NCBI RefSeq assembly: GCF_035920365.1
Contig: NZ_CP109150.1
Location: 5,890,001-5,954,000 of the forward strand
DNA: 64,000 bases
Origin: Micromonospora sp. NBC_01740
GTDB taxonomy: Bacteria; Actinomycetota; Actinomycetes; Mycobacteriales; Micromonosporaceae
Reading direction: 5' to 3'
Part shown: in pieces, positions 32,761 to 42,200 of the stretch
Layout of the letters: every line of letters starts with the position of its first letter
How positions within the stretch are numbered: position 1 is the first letter of the stretch
Notes under the pieces: model-generated
What the model was told of the DNA's origin: nothing
What the model saw: only the letters and a program-made list of their open reading frames with translations
Database searches by the model: none
Made by a program: the position numbers and the translations under genes

Positions 32761-34128
32761 GTGCCGGACCTGTCCACGCTGCCGCCCGACTTCCTCTGGG
32801 GGGTCGCCACCGCCGCGTACCAGATCGAGGGGGCCGTCCGCGCCGACGGCCGCGCGCCGTCCATCTGGGACACCTTCTGCGACGTGCCGGGCGCCGTCGA
32901 CAACGGCGACACCGGCGCGGTGGCCTGCGACCACTACCACCGGTGGCCGCAGGACGTGGCGCTCATGCGGCGGCTCGGGGTGGACGCGTACCGGTTCTCG
33001 GTGGCCTGGCCCCGGGTGCGGCCCGACGGCGTCGGCCGGGTCAACCCGAAGGGCCTGGACTTCTACGACCGGCTGGTCGACGCCCTGCTGGCGGCGGGGA
33101 TCCGCCCGTTCGTGACGCTCTACCACTGGGACCTGCCGCAGGCGTTGCAGGACCGGGGCGGCTGGCCGGAGCGGGCCACCGCCGAGGCGTTCGCCGACTA
33201 CGCCGCCGTCGTGGCCGCCCGCCTCGGCGACCGGGTCGCCGACTGGACCACCGTCAACGAGCCGCTCTGCGTGTCCTGGATCGGGCACCTGGAGGGCCGG
33301 ATGGCGCCCGGCGAGCGGGACCTGGCCAGGGCGGTGCGCGCCTCGCACCACGTCCTGCTCGGGCACGGGCTGGCCACCCGGGCGATCCGGGCCGCCGCGG
33401 CCCGGCCCGCCTCCGTCGGGATCGTGCTCAATCCCAGCCCCTGCGAGCCGGCGAGCGACCGGCCCGAGGACGTGGCCGCCGCCCGGCGGATGGACGGCCA
33501 CGTCAACCGGTGGTGGCTCGATCCGCTGCACGGACGCGGCTACCCGGCCGACATGGTCGCCACCTACGGCGTCGAGCCGCCGGTGCGGGGCGACGACCTG
33601 ACGGTGATCGCCACCCCCACCGACTACCTCGGCCTGAACTACTACTTCCGTCAGGTGGTGGCCGACGACCCGGCGGGGCCGGCGCCGTACGCCCGGCAGG
33701 TGCCGGTGCCGGGCGCGGTGCACACCGCGATGGGCTGGGAGGCGTACCCGGCCGGGCTGGAGCAGCTGCTGGTCGCGGTGACCGAGGAGTACGCCCCGGC
33801 GCGGGTGCTCGTCACCGAGAGCGGATCGGCGTGGCGGGACGAGGTCACCGCCGACGGCACCGTCGAGGACCGGGAGCGCACCGACCACCTGGAGCGGCAC
33901 CTGGCGGCGTGCGCGGCGGCGGTCGACCGGGGCGTGCCGCTGGCCGGCTACTTCGTCTGGTCGCTGCTCGACAACTTCGAGTGGTCGTACGGGTACGACA
34001 AGCGCTTCGGGCTGGTGCACGTGGACTACCCCACCCAGCGCCGGACGCTCAAGGCGAGCGGCCTGCGCTACGCCGACCTGATCCGCGCCCACCGGCGGCG
34101 TACCGGACGGCTGACGCCCTCCCGGTGA
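32761..34128 (+). CDS. Family GH1 beta-glucosidase
   Basis: The protein has 455 residues from a GTG with AAGGAG nine bases upstream; a GTG at 32707 and an ATG at 32728 lie in a tandem repeat and lack a good ribosome site. GH1 motifs are in order: [39 protein letters not shown], the acid/base Glu167 in TVNEP, and the nucleophile Glu353 in [29 protein letters not shown] closes the barrel. The nucleophile motif is T-E-S-G; most family members have T-E-N-G. With no signal peptide it works in the cytoplasm on oligosaccharides brought in by the importer encoded just before it. Cello-, laminari- or other beta-glucosides are candidates. Confidence 0.94.
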   Translation: MPDLSTLPPDFLWGVATAAYQIEGAVRADGRAPSIWDTFCDVPGAVDNGDTGAVACDHYHRWPQDVALMRRLGVDAYRFSVAWPRVRPDGVGRVNPKGLDFYDRLVDALLAAGIRPFVTLYHWDLPQALQDRGGWPERATAEAFADYAAVVAARLGDRVADWTTVNEPLCVSWIGHLEGRMAPGERDLARAVRASHHVLLGHGLATRAIRAAAARPASVGIVLNPSPCEPASDRPEDVAAARRMDGHVNRWWLDPLHGRGYPADMVATYGVEPPVRGDDLTVIATPTDYLGLNYYFRQVVADDPAGPAPYARQVPVPGAVHTAMGWEAYPAGLEQLLVAVTEEYAPARVLVTESGSAWRDEVTADGTVEDRERTDHLERHLAACAAAVDRGVPLAGYFVWSLLDNFEWSYGYDKRFGLVHVDYPTQRRTLKASGLRYADLIRAHRRRTGRLTPSR

Positions 34129-34150
34129 GCCGGGGACGATCCGCCGGGCC

Positions 34151-34185
34151 GCACGGAGCCCCGGGCACCACCCGGGGCTCCGTGC
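34151..34185. terminator. 15-bp perfect hairpin between convergent genes
   Basis: GCACGGAGCCCCGGG (34151-34165) pairs with 34171-34185 around a five-base loop. It lies 22 bases after the glucosidase and 18 bases before the end of the small secreted protein gene, and serves both strands. Confidence 0.82.
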
Positions 34186-34203
34186 GTCACCCGCCGGGCG
34201 GGG

Positions 34204-34494
34204 TCAGCAGAACCAGCCGTCCTGCACCCAGCCGCGCCGGTTGACGTGCCCGTAGGCGAATCCGTAGACGTAGCCGCCGCTGCGCGGCCCCTCGACGAGG
34301 AACGTCTGGCCGCGGTAGAGGGTGCCCATCCACGCGCCGACCGGGGCGGTGCGGACGAAGAGGTCCTCGGCGCACACCGTCTCCCGTTGCCCGATCGTCC
34401 CGTTCGCGGCGTGCCCGGCCGACGGCGTGAGCGCCAGTACGGCGCATACGGTCGCCAGCAACGCGCCGAGCCGACGCGACACTCCCCCGCTCAC
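34204..34494 (-). CDS. Small secreted SH3-like protein
   Basis: The precursor has 96 residues from a GTG at 34494 that shares GTGA with the upstream stop. A signal peptide (SRRLGALLATVCAVLALTPSAGHA) leaves a mature protein of about 65 residues. It contains ETVCAEDLFVRTAPVGAWMG, which resembles bacterial SH3 domains, then LYRGQTFLVEG, and ends in DGWFC. The two Cys may form a disulfide linking start and end. Function is unknown; SH3-like folds often bind cell-wall peptides. It is paired with another tiny Cys-containing secreted protein, and both are probably exported together. Confidence 0.75.
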   Translation of the reverse strand: MSGGVSRRLGALLATVCAVLALTPSAGHAANGTIGQRETVCAEDLFVRTAPVGAWMGTLYRGQTFLVEGPRSGGYVYGFAYGHVNRRGWVQDGWFC

Positions 34495-34811
34495 CACGAG
34501 TCGTAGCCCCCGATGCACTCGCTGCGCACGTAGCCCCAGTCGTTGGGCCCGAAGTCGAAGGTGGCGGCCCAGCCGTTGTAGACGGGGTGCGCGCCGGGCG
34601 TGTGACCGATCTTGTTGCCGTACGCCAGCGTGCGCTTGAGCCCGTGCGGGCCGCTCGCCGAGTCGTAGTTGGCGTAGAAGCTGGCGCTCTGGCAGACGAT
34701 CACGGCGTGCCGCGGCACGACCGGGTCGGCCTGCGCGCCGCTGGCGCCCAGCGTCGCCAGGACCCCGCCCGCCGCCAGGACGCCGACCGCGCGGATCACC
34801 TGTGTTCGCAT
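34491..34811 (-). CDS. Small secreted Cys-containing protein
   Basis: The precursor has 106 residues from an ATG with GGAGG five bases upstream. The signal peptide runs MRTQVIRAVGVLAAGGVLAT with a cut near AQA at about 29. The mature part of about 77 residues begins DPVVPRHAVIVCQSASFYANYD, has the aromatic Gly-rich GWAATFDFGPNDWGYVRSECIGG, and ends in DSW. Two Cys flank the core and could form a disulfide. Like its downstream partner it resembles secreted SH3-type proteins of actinomycetes; no function is known. The start is set by the ribosome site. Confidence 0.76.
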   Translation of the reverse strand: MRTQVIRAVGVLAAGGVLATLGASGAQADPVVPRHAVIVCQSASFYANYDSASGPHGLKRTLAYGNKIGHTPGAHPVYNGWAATFDFGPNDWGYVRSECIGGYDSW

Positions 34812-34933
34812 CGACACCTCCGGGGTGGAAACCTTCCTTCCCGCCACCCTACCGAATACGTCGAAGACCTTCTATGCCTGCGATCCCCCGCGTCCTCGTG
34901 CCGGCGTCCCGGATGCCGATAGGGTCGGGGCCC

Positions 34934-35863
34934 ATGCGGACGAAGCAGGAACTGGGCGCGGCCATCCGGCGGGACCGGCGGGCCGTCCTCGTCGTCAACG
35001 CCCACTCCCGCCGGGGCCGCCAACTGCACGCGCGGGCCCGGGCCCGGCTGACGGCGGCCGGCTTCCATCTGCTGGGCGACCACCCCGTCGAGCAGCCCGG
35101 CCAGCTCGAACGCGTCCTCGCCGCAGCCGTCGACCTCGGGCCGGACCTGCTGGTGGCCGGCGGCGGGGACGGCACCCTGAGCACCGCCGCGCGGCTGCTC
35201 GCCCACCGCGACATGGCGCTCGGGCTGCTGCCGCTGGGCACCACCAACAACTTCGCCCGCACCGTCGGCGTCCCGCTCGACCTCGACCGGGCCGTCGACG
35301 TGCTGACCGACGGCACGGTGATCGACGTCGACCTCGGCCTCGCCGGCGACATGCGGTTCACCAACCACGTCGGCGTCGGCCTCTCCGCCGACATCATGCT
35401 GCGCACGCCGCCGCGCCTGAAGCGGGTCACCGGCCGGCTGGCGTACCCGCTCACCGCCCTGGCCCTGCTGGCCCGGCACCGCCCGCTGCGGGTCACCGTC
35501 CGCGCCGGGGGCGCCCGGCACGAGTTCCGGACCCACCAGGTGTACGTGGCCAACGGCGGCTTCCACGCCGGGCGCCCGATCGCCGCCGACGCCGACGCCG
35601 ACGACCGGCTGCTGGTCGCGTACCCGGTCGGCGGCGCGAACCGCCGTGGACTGCTGCGCGACACGGCCCGCAACGCGGCGACCGGGCACCGGCGCTCCGT
35701 CGGCGACGAGCCGTTCCTCGCCGTCGGGGAGCTGTGGCTGGAGACCGACCGGCCGGCGCGCGTCGAGGTCGACGGCGAGCTGTGCGGCCGTACGCCGATC
35801 CGGATCGGCCTGGACGCCAACGCGCTGCGCGTGATGGCGCCGGCCGGCAGCCCGGACCGCTGA
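34934..35863 (+). CDS. Diacylglycerol/lipid kinase family protein
   Basis: The protein has 309 residues from an ATG at 34934. It shows the DAGK catalytic pattern: VLVVNAHSRRGRQLH near residue 22, the glycine-rich GGGDGTLSTAARLL near 78-91, GLLPLGTTNNFARTVG near 98-113, and VDVDLG. The LCB5/YegS C-terminal beta domain with VDGELCGRTPIRI follows. It should phosphorylate a lipid alcohol such as diacylglycerol or a long-chain base with ATP at the inner membrane face. Upstream Met codons exist but lack ribosome sites. It converges on the cystathionine-gamma-synthase-like gene, with only 21 bases between them. Confidence 0.9.
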   Translation: MRTKQELGAAIRRDRRAVLVVNAHSRRGRQLHARARARLTAAGFHLLGDHPVEQPGQLERVLAAAVDLGPDLLVAGGGDGTLSTAARLLAHRDMALGLLPLGTTNNFARTVGVPLDLDRAVDVLTDGTVIDVDLGLAGDMRFTNHVGVGLSADIMLRTPPRLKRVTGRLAYPLTALALLARHRPLRVTVRAGGARHEFRTHQVYVANGGFHAGRPIAADADADDRLLVAYPVGGANRRGLLRDTARNAATGHRRSVGDEPFLAVGELWLETDRPARVEVDGELCGRTPIRIGLDANALRVMAPAGSPDR

Positions 35864-35884
35864 CCCGCGCGGCCGGCCTGGGCG

Positions 35885-37060
35885 CTACTCCGCCCGGTCC
35901 GCCGCGTCGAGGGCCGCCAGGAAGTCGGCGACGAGGTCCTCGGTGTCCTCGATGCCGGTGGAGACCCGGACGAGGCCCTCGCCGATGCCGGTGGCGGCCA
36001 ACTGCTCGGCGTCGACGATCCCGGCCCACATCGAGCGCGGGTGCACCACGAGGGTGCTGACGCTGCCCAGGCTGGCCGCCCGCTTGGCCAGGCGCAGGCC
36101 GTCGAGCAGCCCGGCCGCCGCCCGCCCGTCGCGCAGTTCGACGCTGAGCACCCCGCCGAAGCCGGTCATCTGCCGGCCGGCCAGTTCGTGCTGGGGATGC
36201 GTCGGCAGCCCCGGGTAGCGGACCCGCCGCACCGCCGGGTGGCCCTCGACCGCCCGGGCCAGGGCCAGGGCGTTGGCGTTGTGCCGGTCCACCCGCAGCG
36301 ACAGGGTGCGGATGCCGCGCAGCAGCAGCCAGGCGTCGATGGGGCCGAGGGTGCTGCCGGTGACGATGGCGGTCTGCCACACCCGGTCGACGAGGTCGGC
36401 GGAGCCGACGACCACCCCGGCCGAGACGTCGGAGTGCCCGCCGAGGTACTTCGTCCCGCTGTGCCACACCAGGTCGGCGCCGAACTCCGTCGGCCGCTGG
36501 TTGACCGGGGTGGCGAAGGTGTTGTCGACCGCGACCAGCGCGTCGTTGGCGTGCGCCAGCTCGACGACGGCGGCCAGGTCGGTCAGTTCGAGCAGGGGGT
36601 TGCTCGGGGTCTCCACCAGGACCAGCCGGGTCTGCGGGCGCAGCGCCCGGACGAAGGCCTCGGTGTCGGTCTGGTCCACCTGGGTGAAGGCCACCCCGAA
36701 CCGGGCCAGCAGGCCGGTGACCAGGGACGTCGTGCCGCCGTACGTGCTGCGCTGCACGACGACGTGGTCCCCGGCGGAGAGCAGGGCCAGGGCGATGGTG
36801 CTGATCGCGCCCATCCCGGAGGCGGTGACCAGGCCCGCCTCGGCGCCCTCCAGCTGGGCGACCACGGCGGCGACCTGCGCGTGGTTCGGGTTGCCGTAGC
36901 GCGTGTAGAAGGCGTTGCCCCGGGTCTCGGTGGCGACGGCGGCGAACTGCTCGTCGGACTCGGCGCTGAAGGTGGCGCTCTGCACGATCGGCGGCGACAC
37001 CGCCCCGCCCGGGCTCAACCCGTCGTCGCCGTGGACAGCGATCGTGCCGGTGCCGGTCAC
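35885..37060 (-). CDS. PLP enzyme of the cystathionine gamma-synthase / gamma-lyase family
   Basis: The protein has 391 residues with the Cys/Met-metabolism PLP signature. The lysine lies in SGTKYLGGHSDVSAG (about residue 204). RYGNPNHAQV binds phosphate, VETPSNPLLELTDL is the Asp region before it, and VVHPRSMWAG appears in place of the common HPAST. This family performs gamma-replacement or gamma-elimination on activated homoserine or methionine, or decarboxylative variants. It lies 121 bases after the nitrilase-fold gene on the same strand, at the end of the NRPS operon. It may make or break a non-protein amino acid for the peptide; a housekeeping methionine role is also possible. Confidence 0.87.
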   Translation of the reverse strand: MTGTGTIAVHGDDGLSPGGAVSPPIVQSATFSAESDEQFAAVATETRGNAFYTRYGNPNHAQVAAVVAQLEGAEAGLVTASGMGAISTIALALLSAGDHVVVQRSTYGGTTSLVTGLLARFGVAFTQVDQTDTEAFVRALRPQTRLVLVETPSNPLLELTDLAAVVELAHANDALVAVDNTFATPVNQRPTEFGADLVWHSGTKYLGGHSDVSAGVVVGSADLVDRVWQTAIVTGSTLGPIDAWLLLRGIRTLSLRVDRHNANALALARAVEGHPAVRRVRYPGLPTHPQHELAGRQMTGFGGVLSVELRDGRAAAGLLDGLRLAKRAASLGSVSTLVVHPRSMWAGIVDAEQLAATGIGEGLVRVSTGIEDTEDLVADFLAALDAADRAE

Positions 37061-37181
37061 AGGTTCTCCTCACGTGGTGGGCTGCCCGCCGGGACGGCGG
37101 GTCGGACAGGTGCGGGCGTCACCCGGGCGGCGGGCGCCCGACGACGGCTCGTCCGCGTGGACGCTCCCGACGGACGGGCGG

Positions 37182-38027
37182 TCACCCGGCCGGGACGGGC
37201 ACGGCCGCCGGGGGCGGCGCGGGCGCGGCCCGGTCGGTGAGCATCCGCAACGCGTCGCGGTGCCGGCGCAGCACGGCGTCGTCCAGGTCGGCGACGGCGA
37301 GCCCGGGCCCCGTGCCGGCGTCGGCGAGGACCCGACCGTCGGGAGCGTACACGGCGCTGCGACCGGCGAACTCCCAGTCGCCGTGCGATCCCGCGAAGTT
37401 GGCGAACAGCACGTAGCAGGTGTTCTCCAGGGCGCGGGCCGGGAAGTACACGCCGCGCCGGTGGTCGGAGTCGCCCGTCGTGAACGCGCTCGGGCACAGG
37501 TAGGCGTCGGCGCCGGCGAGGGCCAGCGCGCGAGCGTGTTCGGGGAAGCTCGCGTCGTAGCAGACCCCCAGGCCGAGCCGCCAGCCGCGCACCTCGACCA
37601 GGCAGTCGGCCCGGCCGGGCACGAACAGCTCGCGCTCGTCGCGGTCCAGGTGGCGCTTGTCGTACGCGGCGGCGGGCCGGCCGTCCGCGCCGATCACCAG
37701 GGCGCCGATCGCCCAGCCGTCGGCGCGTCGCCGGCAGCCGCCGACCACCGCCACCACCCGGTGGGTGCGGCAGGCCTCGGCGACGGCGTCGAGCGGGTCG
37801 CCGCCCGCCTCGACGGCGCACCGCGCGATGTCGTCGCGCAGCAGGCCGACGTCGTAGCCGCAGAGCGACAGCTCGGGGAAGACGACGAGGTGGACGCCGC
37901 GGGCCGCCGCCTCGGCGATGCTCCGCGCCGCGGTCCGCGCGTTGCCGGCCAGGTCGCCGGGGACGGCGGTGACCTGGGCCGCCGCGACCCGCAGCGGGGC
38001 GCGCCCGGCGGGGTGGGCGGCCGTCAC
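37182..38027 (-). CDS. Nitrilase-superfamily carbon-nitrogen hydrolase
   Basis: The protein has 281 residues from a GTG that overlaps the AzlD stop (GTGA). The catalytic triad is clear: Glu in VVFPELSLCG (about 50), Lys in YDKRHL (about 125) and Cys in GVCYDASFPEHAR (about 156). The family hydrolyses amides or nitriles or transfers acyl groups through a Cys thioester. The tight overlap with azlD, and through azlC with the NRPS, implies coexpression with the peptide synthetase. Amide hydrolysis or maturation of the product, or detoxification, is a sensible inference. A Pro/Ala-rich tail ends the protein. The specific substrate is not predictable. Confidence 0.88.
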   Translation of the reverse strand: MTAAHPAGRAPLRVAAAQVTAVPGDLAGNARTAARSIAEAAARGVHLVVFPELSLCGYDVGLLRDDIARCAVEAGGDPLDAVAEACRTHRVVAVVGGCRRRADGWAIGALVIGADGRPAAAYDKRHLDRDERELFVPGRADCLVEVRGWRLGLGVCYDASFPEHARALALAGADAYLCPSAFTTGDSDHRRGVYFPARALENTCYVLFANFAGSHGDWEFAGRSAVYAPDGRVLADAGTGPGLAVADLDDAVLRRHRDALRMLTDRAAPAPPPAAVPVPAG

Positions 38028-38362
38028 GCGGCCCCCAGCCACCAGCGCAGGCCGAAGAAGACCACCAGGCCCACCGTCCAGACGATCATGAAACGCTCGA
38101 CGAAGAGGCCGGTCACCAGCGTGACCAGGCCCGCCACCAGGTACGGCACGGTGACGACGGTGATCTCGATCCGGTTGTCCACCGGGGCGATCACCGACGG
38201 GACGGCGATGGCCGCCAGCAGCGCCGGCGGGAGGTAGCCGAGGAAGACCTTGACGTCGTCGGGGAGCACCCGGTCGCGGAAGACCAGCAGCGGCAGGTAC
38301 CGGGGTGCGAAGGTGGCGAGCCCCATCCCGAGGATGAGCAGCAGCATGGACATTCCGGTCAC
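38024..38362 (-). CDS. azlD: AzlD-type branched-chain amino acid export subunit
   Basis: The protein has 112 residues with about four membrane helices. LLLILGMGLATFAPRYLPLLVF is the N-terminal pattern of AzlD, then FLGYLPPALLAAIAVPSVI and a C-terminal FFGLRWWLG. It is the small partner of AzlC; in known pairs the two export branched-chain amino acids or related small molecules. The GTG start overlaps the AzlC stop, and the stop overlaps the nitrilase start. As part of the NRPS transcription unit it may export the product or an amino acid analogue. Confidence 0.9.
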   Translation of the reverse strand: MTGMSMLLLILGMGLATFAPRYLPLLVFRDRVLPDDVKVFLGYLPPALLAAIAVPSVIAPVDNRIEITVVTVPYLVAGLVTLVTGLFVERFMIVWTVGLVVFFGLRWWLGAA

Positions 38363-39240
38363 CTTCCGTCCGTGTCACGGGCCGTCTCGGCGACCCGGCG
38401 TTCCCCGGCCGCCGCCCCGGCGGTCCGCGGTTGCGGCGTTCTCGACTCCGACTCCGGCCCCGGCCCGCCCGGCTCGCCCGGTTCGGCCGGTTCCTCCCCC
38501 GGCTGGCCCGGCTCCGCCGGCTTCGGCGGGAACCAGCGCCGTTCCACCAGCTCGCAGGCCATGCCGACGAACGCGCCGCCGAACGCCGCCACGATCAGGC
38601 CGAGGTTGTAGGGCAGCCCGAGCAGGAGCAGGGCCAGCGCCCCGGCGGAGACCGCCGCCGTCCAGACCTTCCAGCCGACCAGCGCCGAGGCGAGCACGAC
38701 CAGGAAGACCGCGGTCATCGGGAAGTCCAGGCCGGAGCGCAGCCGCTCCGGCAGCAGGTGCCCCGCGATCATGCCGACCACGGTGGCGATCGCCCAGTTG
38801 ACGTACATGACCGCGGAGGCGCCGAAGTAGAACATGCTCTTGCGCCGGGCCGGCTCGTCGCCCTTGATCCGGTCGAAGGCCACGAAGAACACCGCGTCGA
38901 TCAGGCCGAAGCCCAGCAGTAGCCGCCACCGCTGCGGCAGCTCGCGCACGTGCGGCGCGAGCAGCGTGGAGTAGATGAGCATCCGCAGGCTGAGGATCAG
39001 CGTCGTCAGGACGATGACCGGCCAGGCCGCCCCCTCCGAGATCAGCTTGAAGCCGATGAACTGGGCGGTCCCGGAGTTGACCACCATGGCCAGGCCGAAC
39101 GTCTCCAGGTAGGACAGGCCGGCGGCCAGGCCGAGGGTGCCGCCGATCACGCCCAGCGGAAAGGCGGAGAGCAGGAACGGCACCATCGAGCGGGCTCCGG
39201 CGACGAACTCGCCCCGCGCGGTCGGCGTACGGTCAGACAT
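38359..39240 (-). CDS. azlC: AzlC-type amino acid exporter subunit, coupled to the NRPS
   Basis: The protein has 293 residues. The AzlC core covers the first 230: ARSMVPFLLSAFPLGVIGGT, then VVNSGTAQFIGFKLISEGA, SLRMLIYSTLLAPHVREL and FGLIDAVFFVAFDRIK. A hydrophilic tail of about 60 residues, rich in Pro, Glu and Gly, is longer than usual. The ATG sits inside the end of the 1658-residue NRPS (eight-base overlap ATGTCTGA), so translation is coupled to the synthetase. This argues for a role in handling the peptide product or a dedicated precursor. Family knowledge: AzlCD pairs export branched-chain amino acids and analogues. Confidence 0.9.
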   Translation of the reverse strand: MSDRTPTARGEFVAGARSMVPFLLSAFPLGVIGGTLGLAAGLSYLETFGLAMVVNSGTAQFIGFKLISEGAAWPVIVLTTLILSLRMLIYSTLLAPHVRELPQRWRLLLGFGLIDAVFFVAFDRIKGDEPARRKSMFYFGASAVMYVNWAIATVVGMIAGHLLPERLRSGLDFPMTAVFLVVLASALVGWKVWTAAVSAGALALLLLGLPYNLGLIVAAFGGAFVGMACELVERRWFPPKPAEPGQPGEEPAEPGEPGGPGPESESRTPQPRTAGAAAGERRVAETARDTDGR

Positions 39241-42200
39241 GGTTCTCCCCAGGACGGCGGGCGGACGGTACGGCGGCGGCCGCCGGCGGCGCGCCCGGAC
39301 CCGTCGCGCCGACGATAGCGGCCACCTCGGCCGCGCGGGTGCGGCAGAAGTAGTGTCCGCCCCCGTCGATCTCCCTCAGCTCCACGTCGGCGGCGACCCG
39401 CCGCCACGCGTCGTGCGCCGCGCCCGGCCCGGCCGTCAACGGGTCGTCGGCGGCCACGACCACCGTGACCGGCACCGGCAGCGGCTCCCCCACCCGGTCC
39501 CGCAGGTAGCGGTGCGAGCCGACGGCGTCGTGCCGGAAGGCGGCGACCAGGGCGTCGACGTGCTCCGCGTCCAGTCCGTCCAGCTCGGTGAAGCCGGTCT
39601 GGTCCACCAGCCAGCCCACCACGTCCGCCGGCGCCATCCCGGTGACCTCCGCGATGCTGGCGTCGATCTCCTCCGGCCCGCGCAGCAGCTTGCCGCCGAG
39701 GAAGAGCCGCTCGGGTGGCCGGCCGGCGGCGGCGAGCAGCCGGGTGACCTCGATCGCCGCCGCCGCGCCGACGCAGTGCCCCCAGACCAGCACCGGCCGG
39801 CCGCCCAGCTCCCCGATCTCGGCGGCCACCCGGCGGGTCAGCTCCGGCAGGTCCAGCAGCGGCTCGGGCCGGCTGACGTCGTGCCCCGGCAGCGCCACGG
39901 CGTGCACCGCGATCCGGTGCGGGGCCAGCGCCTCGGCCAGCGGCCGGAAGGCGAGCGGGCTGCCCGCCGCGTACGGGAAGCAGACCAGGACCCGGTCGTG
40001 GGCGGCGTCCGGCGGGGACAGCGGTTGCAGCAGCCGGTCCTCCGGCGCGGCGTCCGCCTCGACGGCGCGGGCCAGCGGCCCGAGCGTGGAGGTGGTCATC
40101 AGCTGCCGCAGGGTGACCAGGGGTCGTAGCGCGGCGATCACCCGCATCGCGGCGAGCGAGTTGCCGCCCAGGTCGAAGAAGTTGTCCTCCTCGGCGATCC
40201 CGGCCAGCGGCACGTCGAGCGCGCGCGCCCACGCCTCGGCGATCCGCCGGGCGACGGGCGTGCCCGGCGCGGTCCGCCTCGCCGGCTCCGCCGGCCGGCG
40301 CGTCGCCGGGGCGGCCCGGTCGAAGCGGCGCCGGGTCGGGGTGACCCGGGGCTCGGGCAGTCCGGGCCGCAGCCCGGCGTGGGCGCGCTCCGGGTCGGTC
40401 GCCAGCTCCGCCAGCACCCGCCGGTACACCTCGCCGATGCCCGCCGCCTGCTCCGGCGTGAAGGCCGCCGAATGGTAGTGCAGGCTCAGCCGGACCCGGT
40501 CGGTGAAGAAGTCCCGCATGAACTCGGCACGCAGCGCGAACTCCGTCTCCGTGCTCACCTGCACGTCGAGCAGGTCGAAGCCGGGCAGCTCGCGCAACTG
40601 CTTGAGCAGGTAGAAGTGGGTGTAGTTGAAGACGGTCTCGAAGAGCAGGTCGGTGGTGCCGGCGTCCGCCTTCATCTGCGCCATCGGGTAGCGCCGGTGG
40701 GGCAGCAGGTCCGCCTCCGCGCGGTACACCGCCCGGACCAAGTCGGCCCAGGAACCGTCACCGAGGTCCACCCGCATCGGCACGGTGTTGAGGAACAACC
40801 CCAGCGCCCCGGTGGCGCCCTCCGCCTCCGGCCGGCCGCTCTGCTCGTACCCGGTGACGACCTCGGTGTCCCCGGCGAGCGCGCCGACCACCTTGACGTG
40901 CGCGGCCAGCAGCACGGTCTTCAGCGGCACCGCCAACCGGTCGGCCGCGCGCAGCAGCCGCTCGGAGAGCGCGTCGTCGATCTCCACCTCGTGGAAGACG
41001 ACGGTCCGCTCCGCCGGCGCCTCCGGCGGCTGCCACCGGGGCAGCTCGGTGACCCCGCCCGCGGCGAGGACGCCACGCCAGAAGTCGCGGTCCGCCGCCG
41101 ACTCCAGCGCCCGGCGTTCCAGCCCGATGTAGTCGCGGAAGTGGTTCTCGGCCGGCCCCTCGTCCGGTCGGTCCCCGGCCAGCAGCCGGTAGTAGGTGTC
41201 GAAGAGCTGGGTGTGCAGCAGGGTGATGCTCCAGCCGTCCAGCGCCGAGTTGTGCTGGCTGACGCTGTAGCGGTAGAGCTCGTCGCCGAGGACGTGCACG
41301 TGGATGCGGACCAGGCCCGGCTCCTGCCAGCGGAACCGGTACGACTGCTCGCGCGCGTGCCAGTCGGCGTGCCAGCGCTCCTGCTCGGCCGGGTCGCGGT
41401 CGCGCAGGTCCACCACCCACAGCGGGCTCGGCGCGTCGGCGTGCACGAGTTGCAGGTACTCGCCGAAGCCGGTCAGGTGGTAGCTGGTCCGGAAGATCGG
41501 GTGCCGCGCGACGAGGATCCGCACCGCCTCGGTGAACGTCGCCTCGTCGAACGGCGCGTTGATCAGGAAGCTGATGATGTCGTGGTACTGGGCGGCGCCC
41601 CGGGACAGCTCGTTCTCGTAGATCAGCCCCGCCTGGAGCTGCCCGAGCGGGTACGCGTCGACCACCCCGTCCGGCAGCAGGGCCCGGTCCGCCGCGTCGA
41701 GCAGGGCGAACGGCGGGTGCGTCACCGCCCGTTCCGCGCCCGGCGGGCCGGCCGCGAGCAGCGCCGCGATCGTCGGGTGGCGGAACAACTGCTGGAACGT
41801 GAGGTCCACCCCGGCGGCGTGCGCCCGGGCCAGCACGGTGACGAAGTGGATCGAGTTGCCGCCGATGGCGAAGAAGTTGTCCTCCACGCCGACCCGGTCG
41901 AGACCCAGCACCTCGGCCCAGATGTCGGCGAGGATCCGCTCGGGCCCGGTGCGCGGCGCCACGTACGGCCGCTCGGGCGCGGCCGGCTCGGGCAGCGCCC
42001 GCCGGTCCAGCTTGCCGCTGCCCGACAGCGGGAACTCCGCCAGCTCGACCACCCGGGCGGGGACCAGGTAGCCCGGCAGCAGGGTGCCCAGGTGGGCGGT
42101 GAGCGTCGCCTCGCCCACCGGCTCGTCGGCGACCACGTAGCCGATCAGGTTGCCGTCGCGGGCCACCACCACCGCGTCCTTGACGGCCGGGTGCCCGCGC

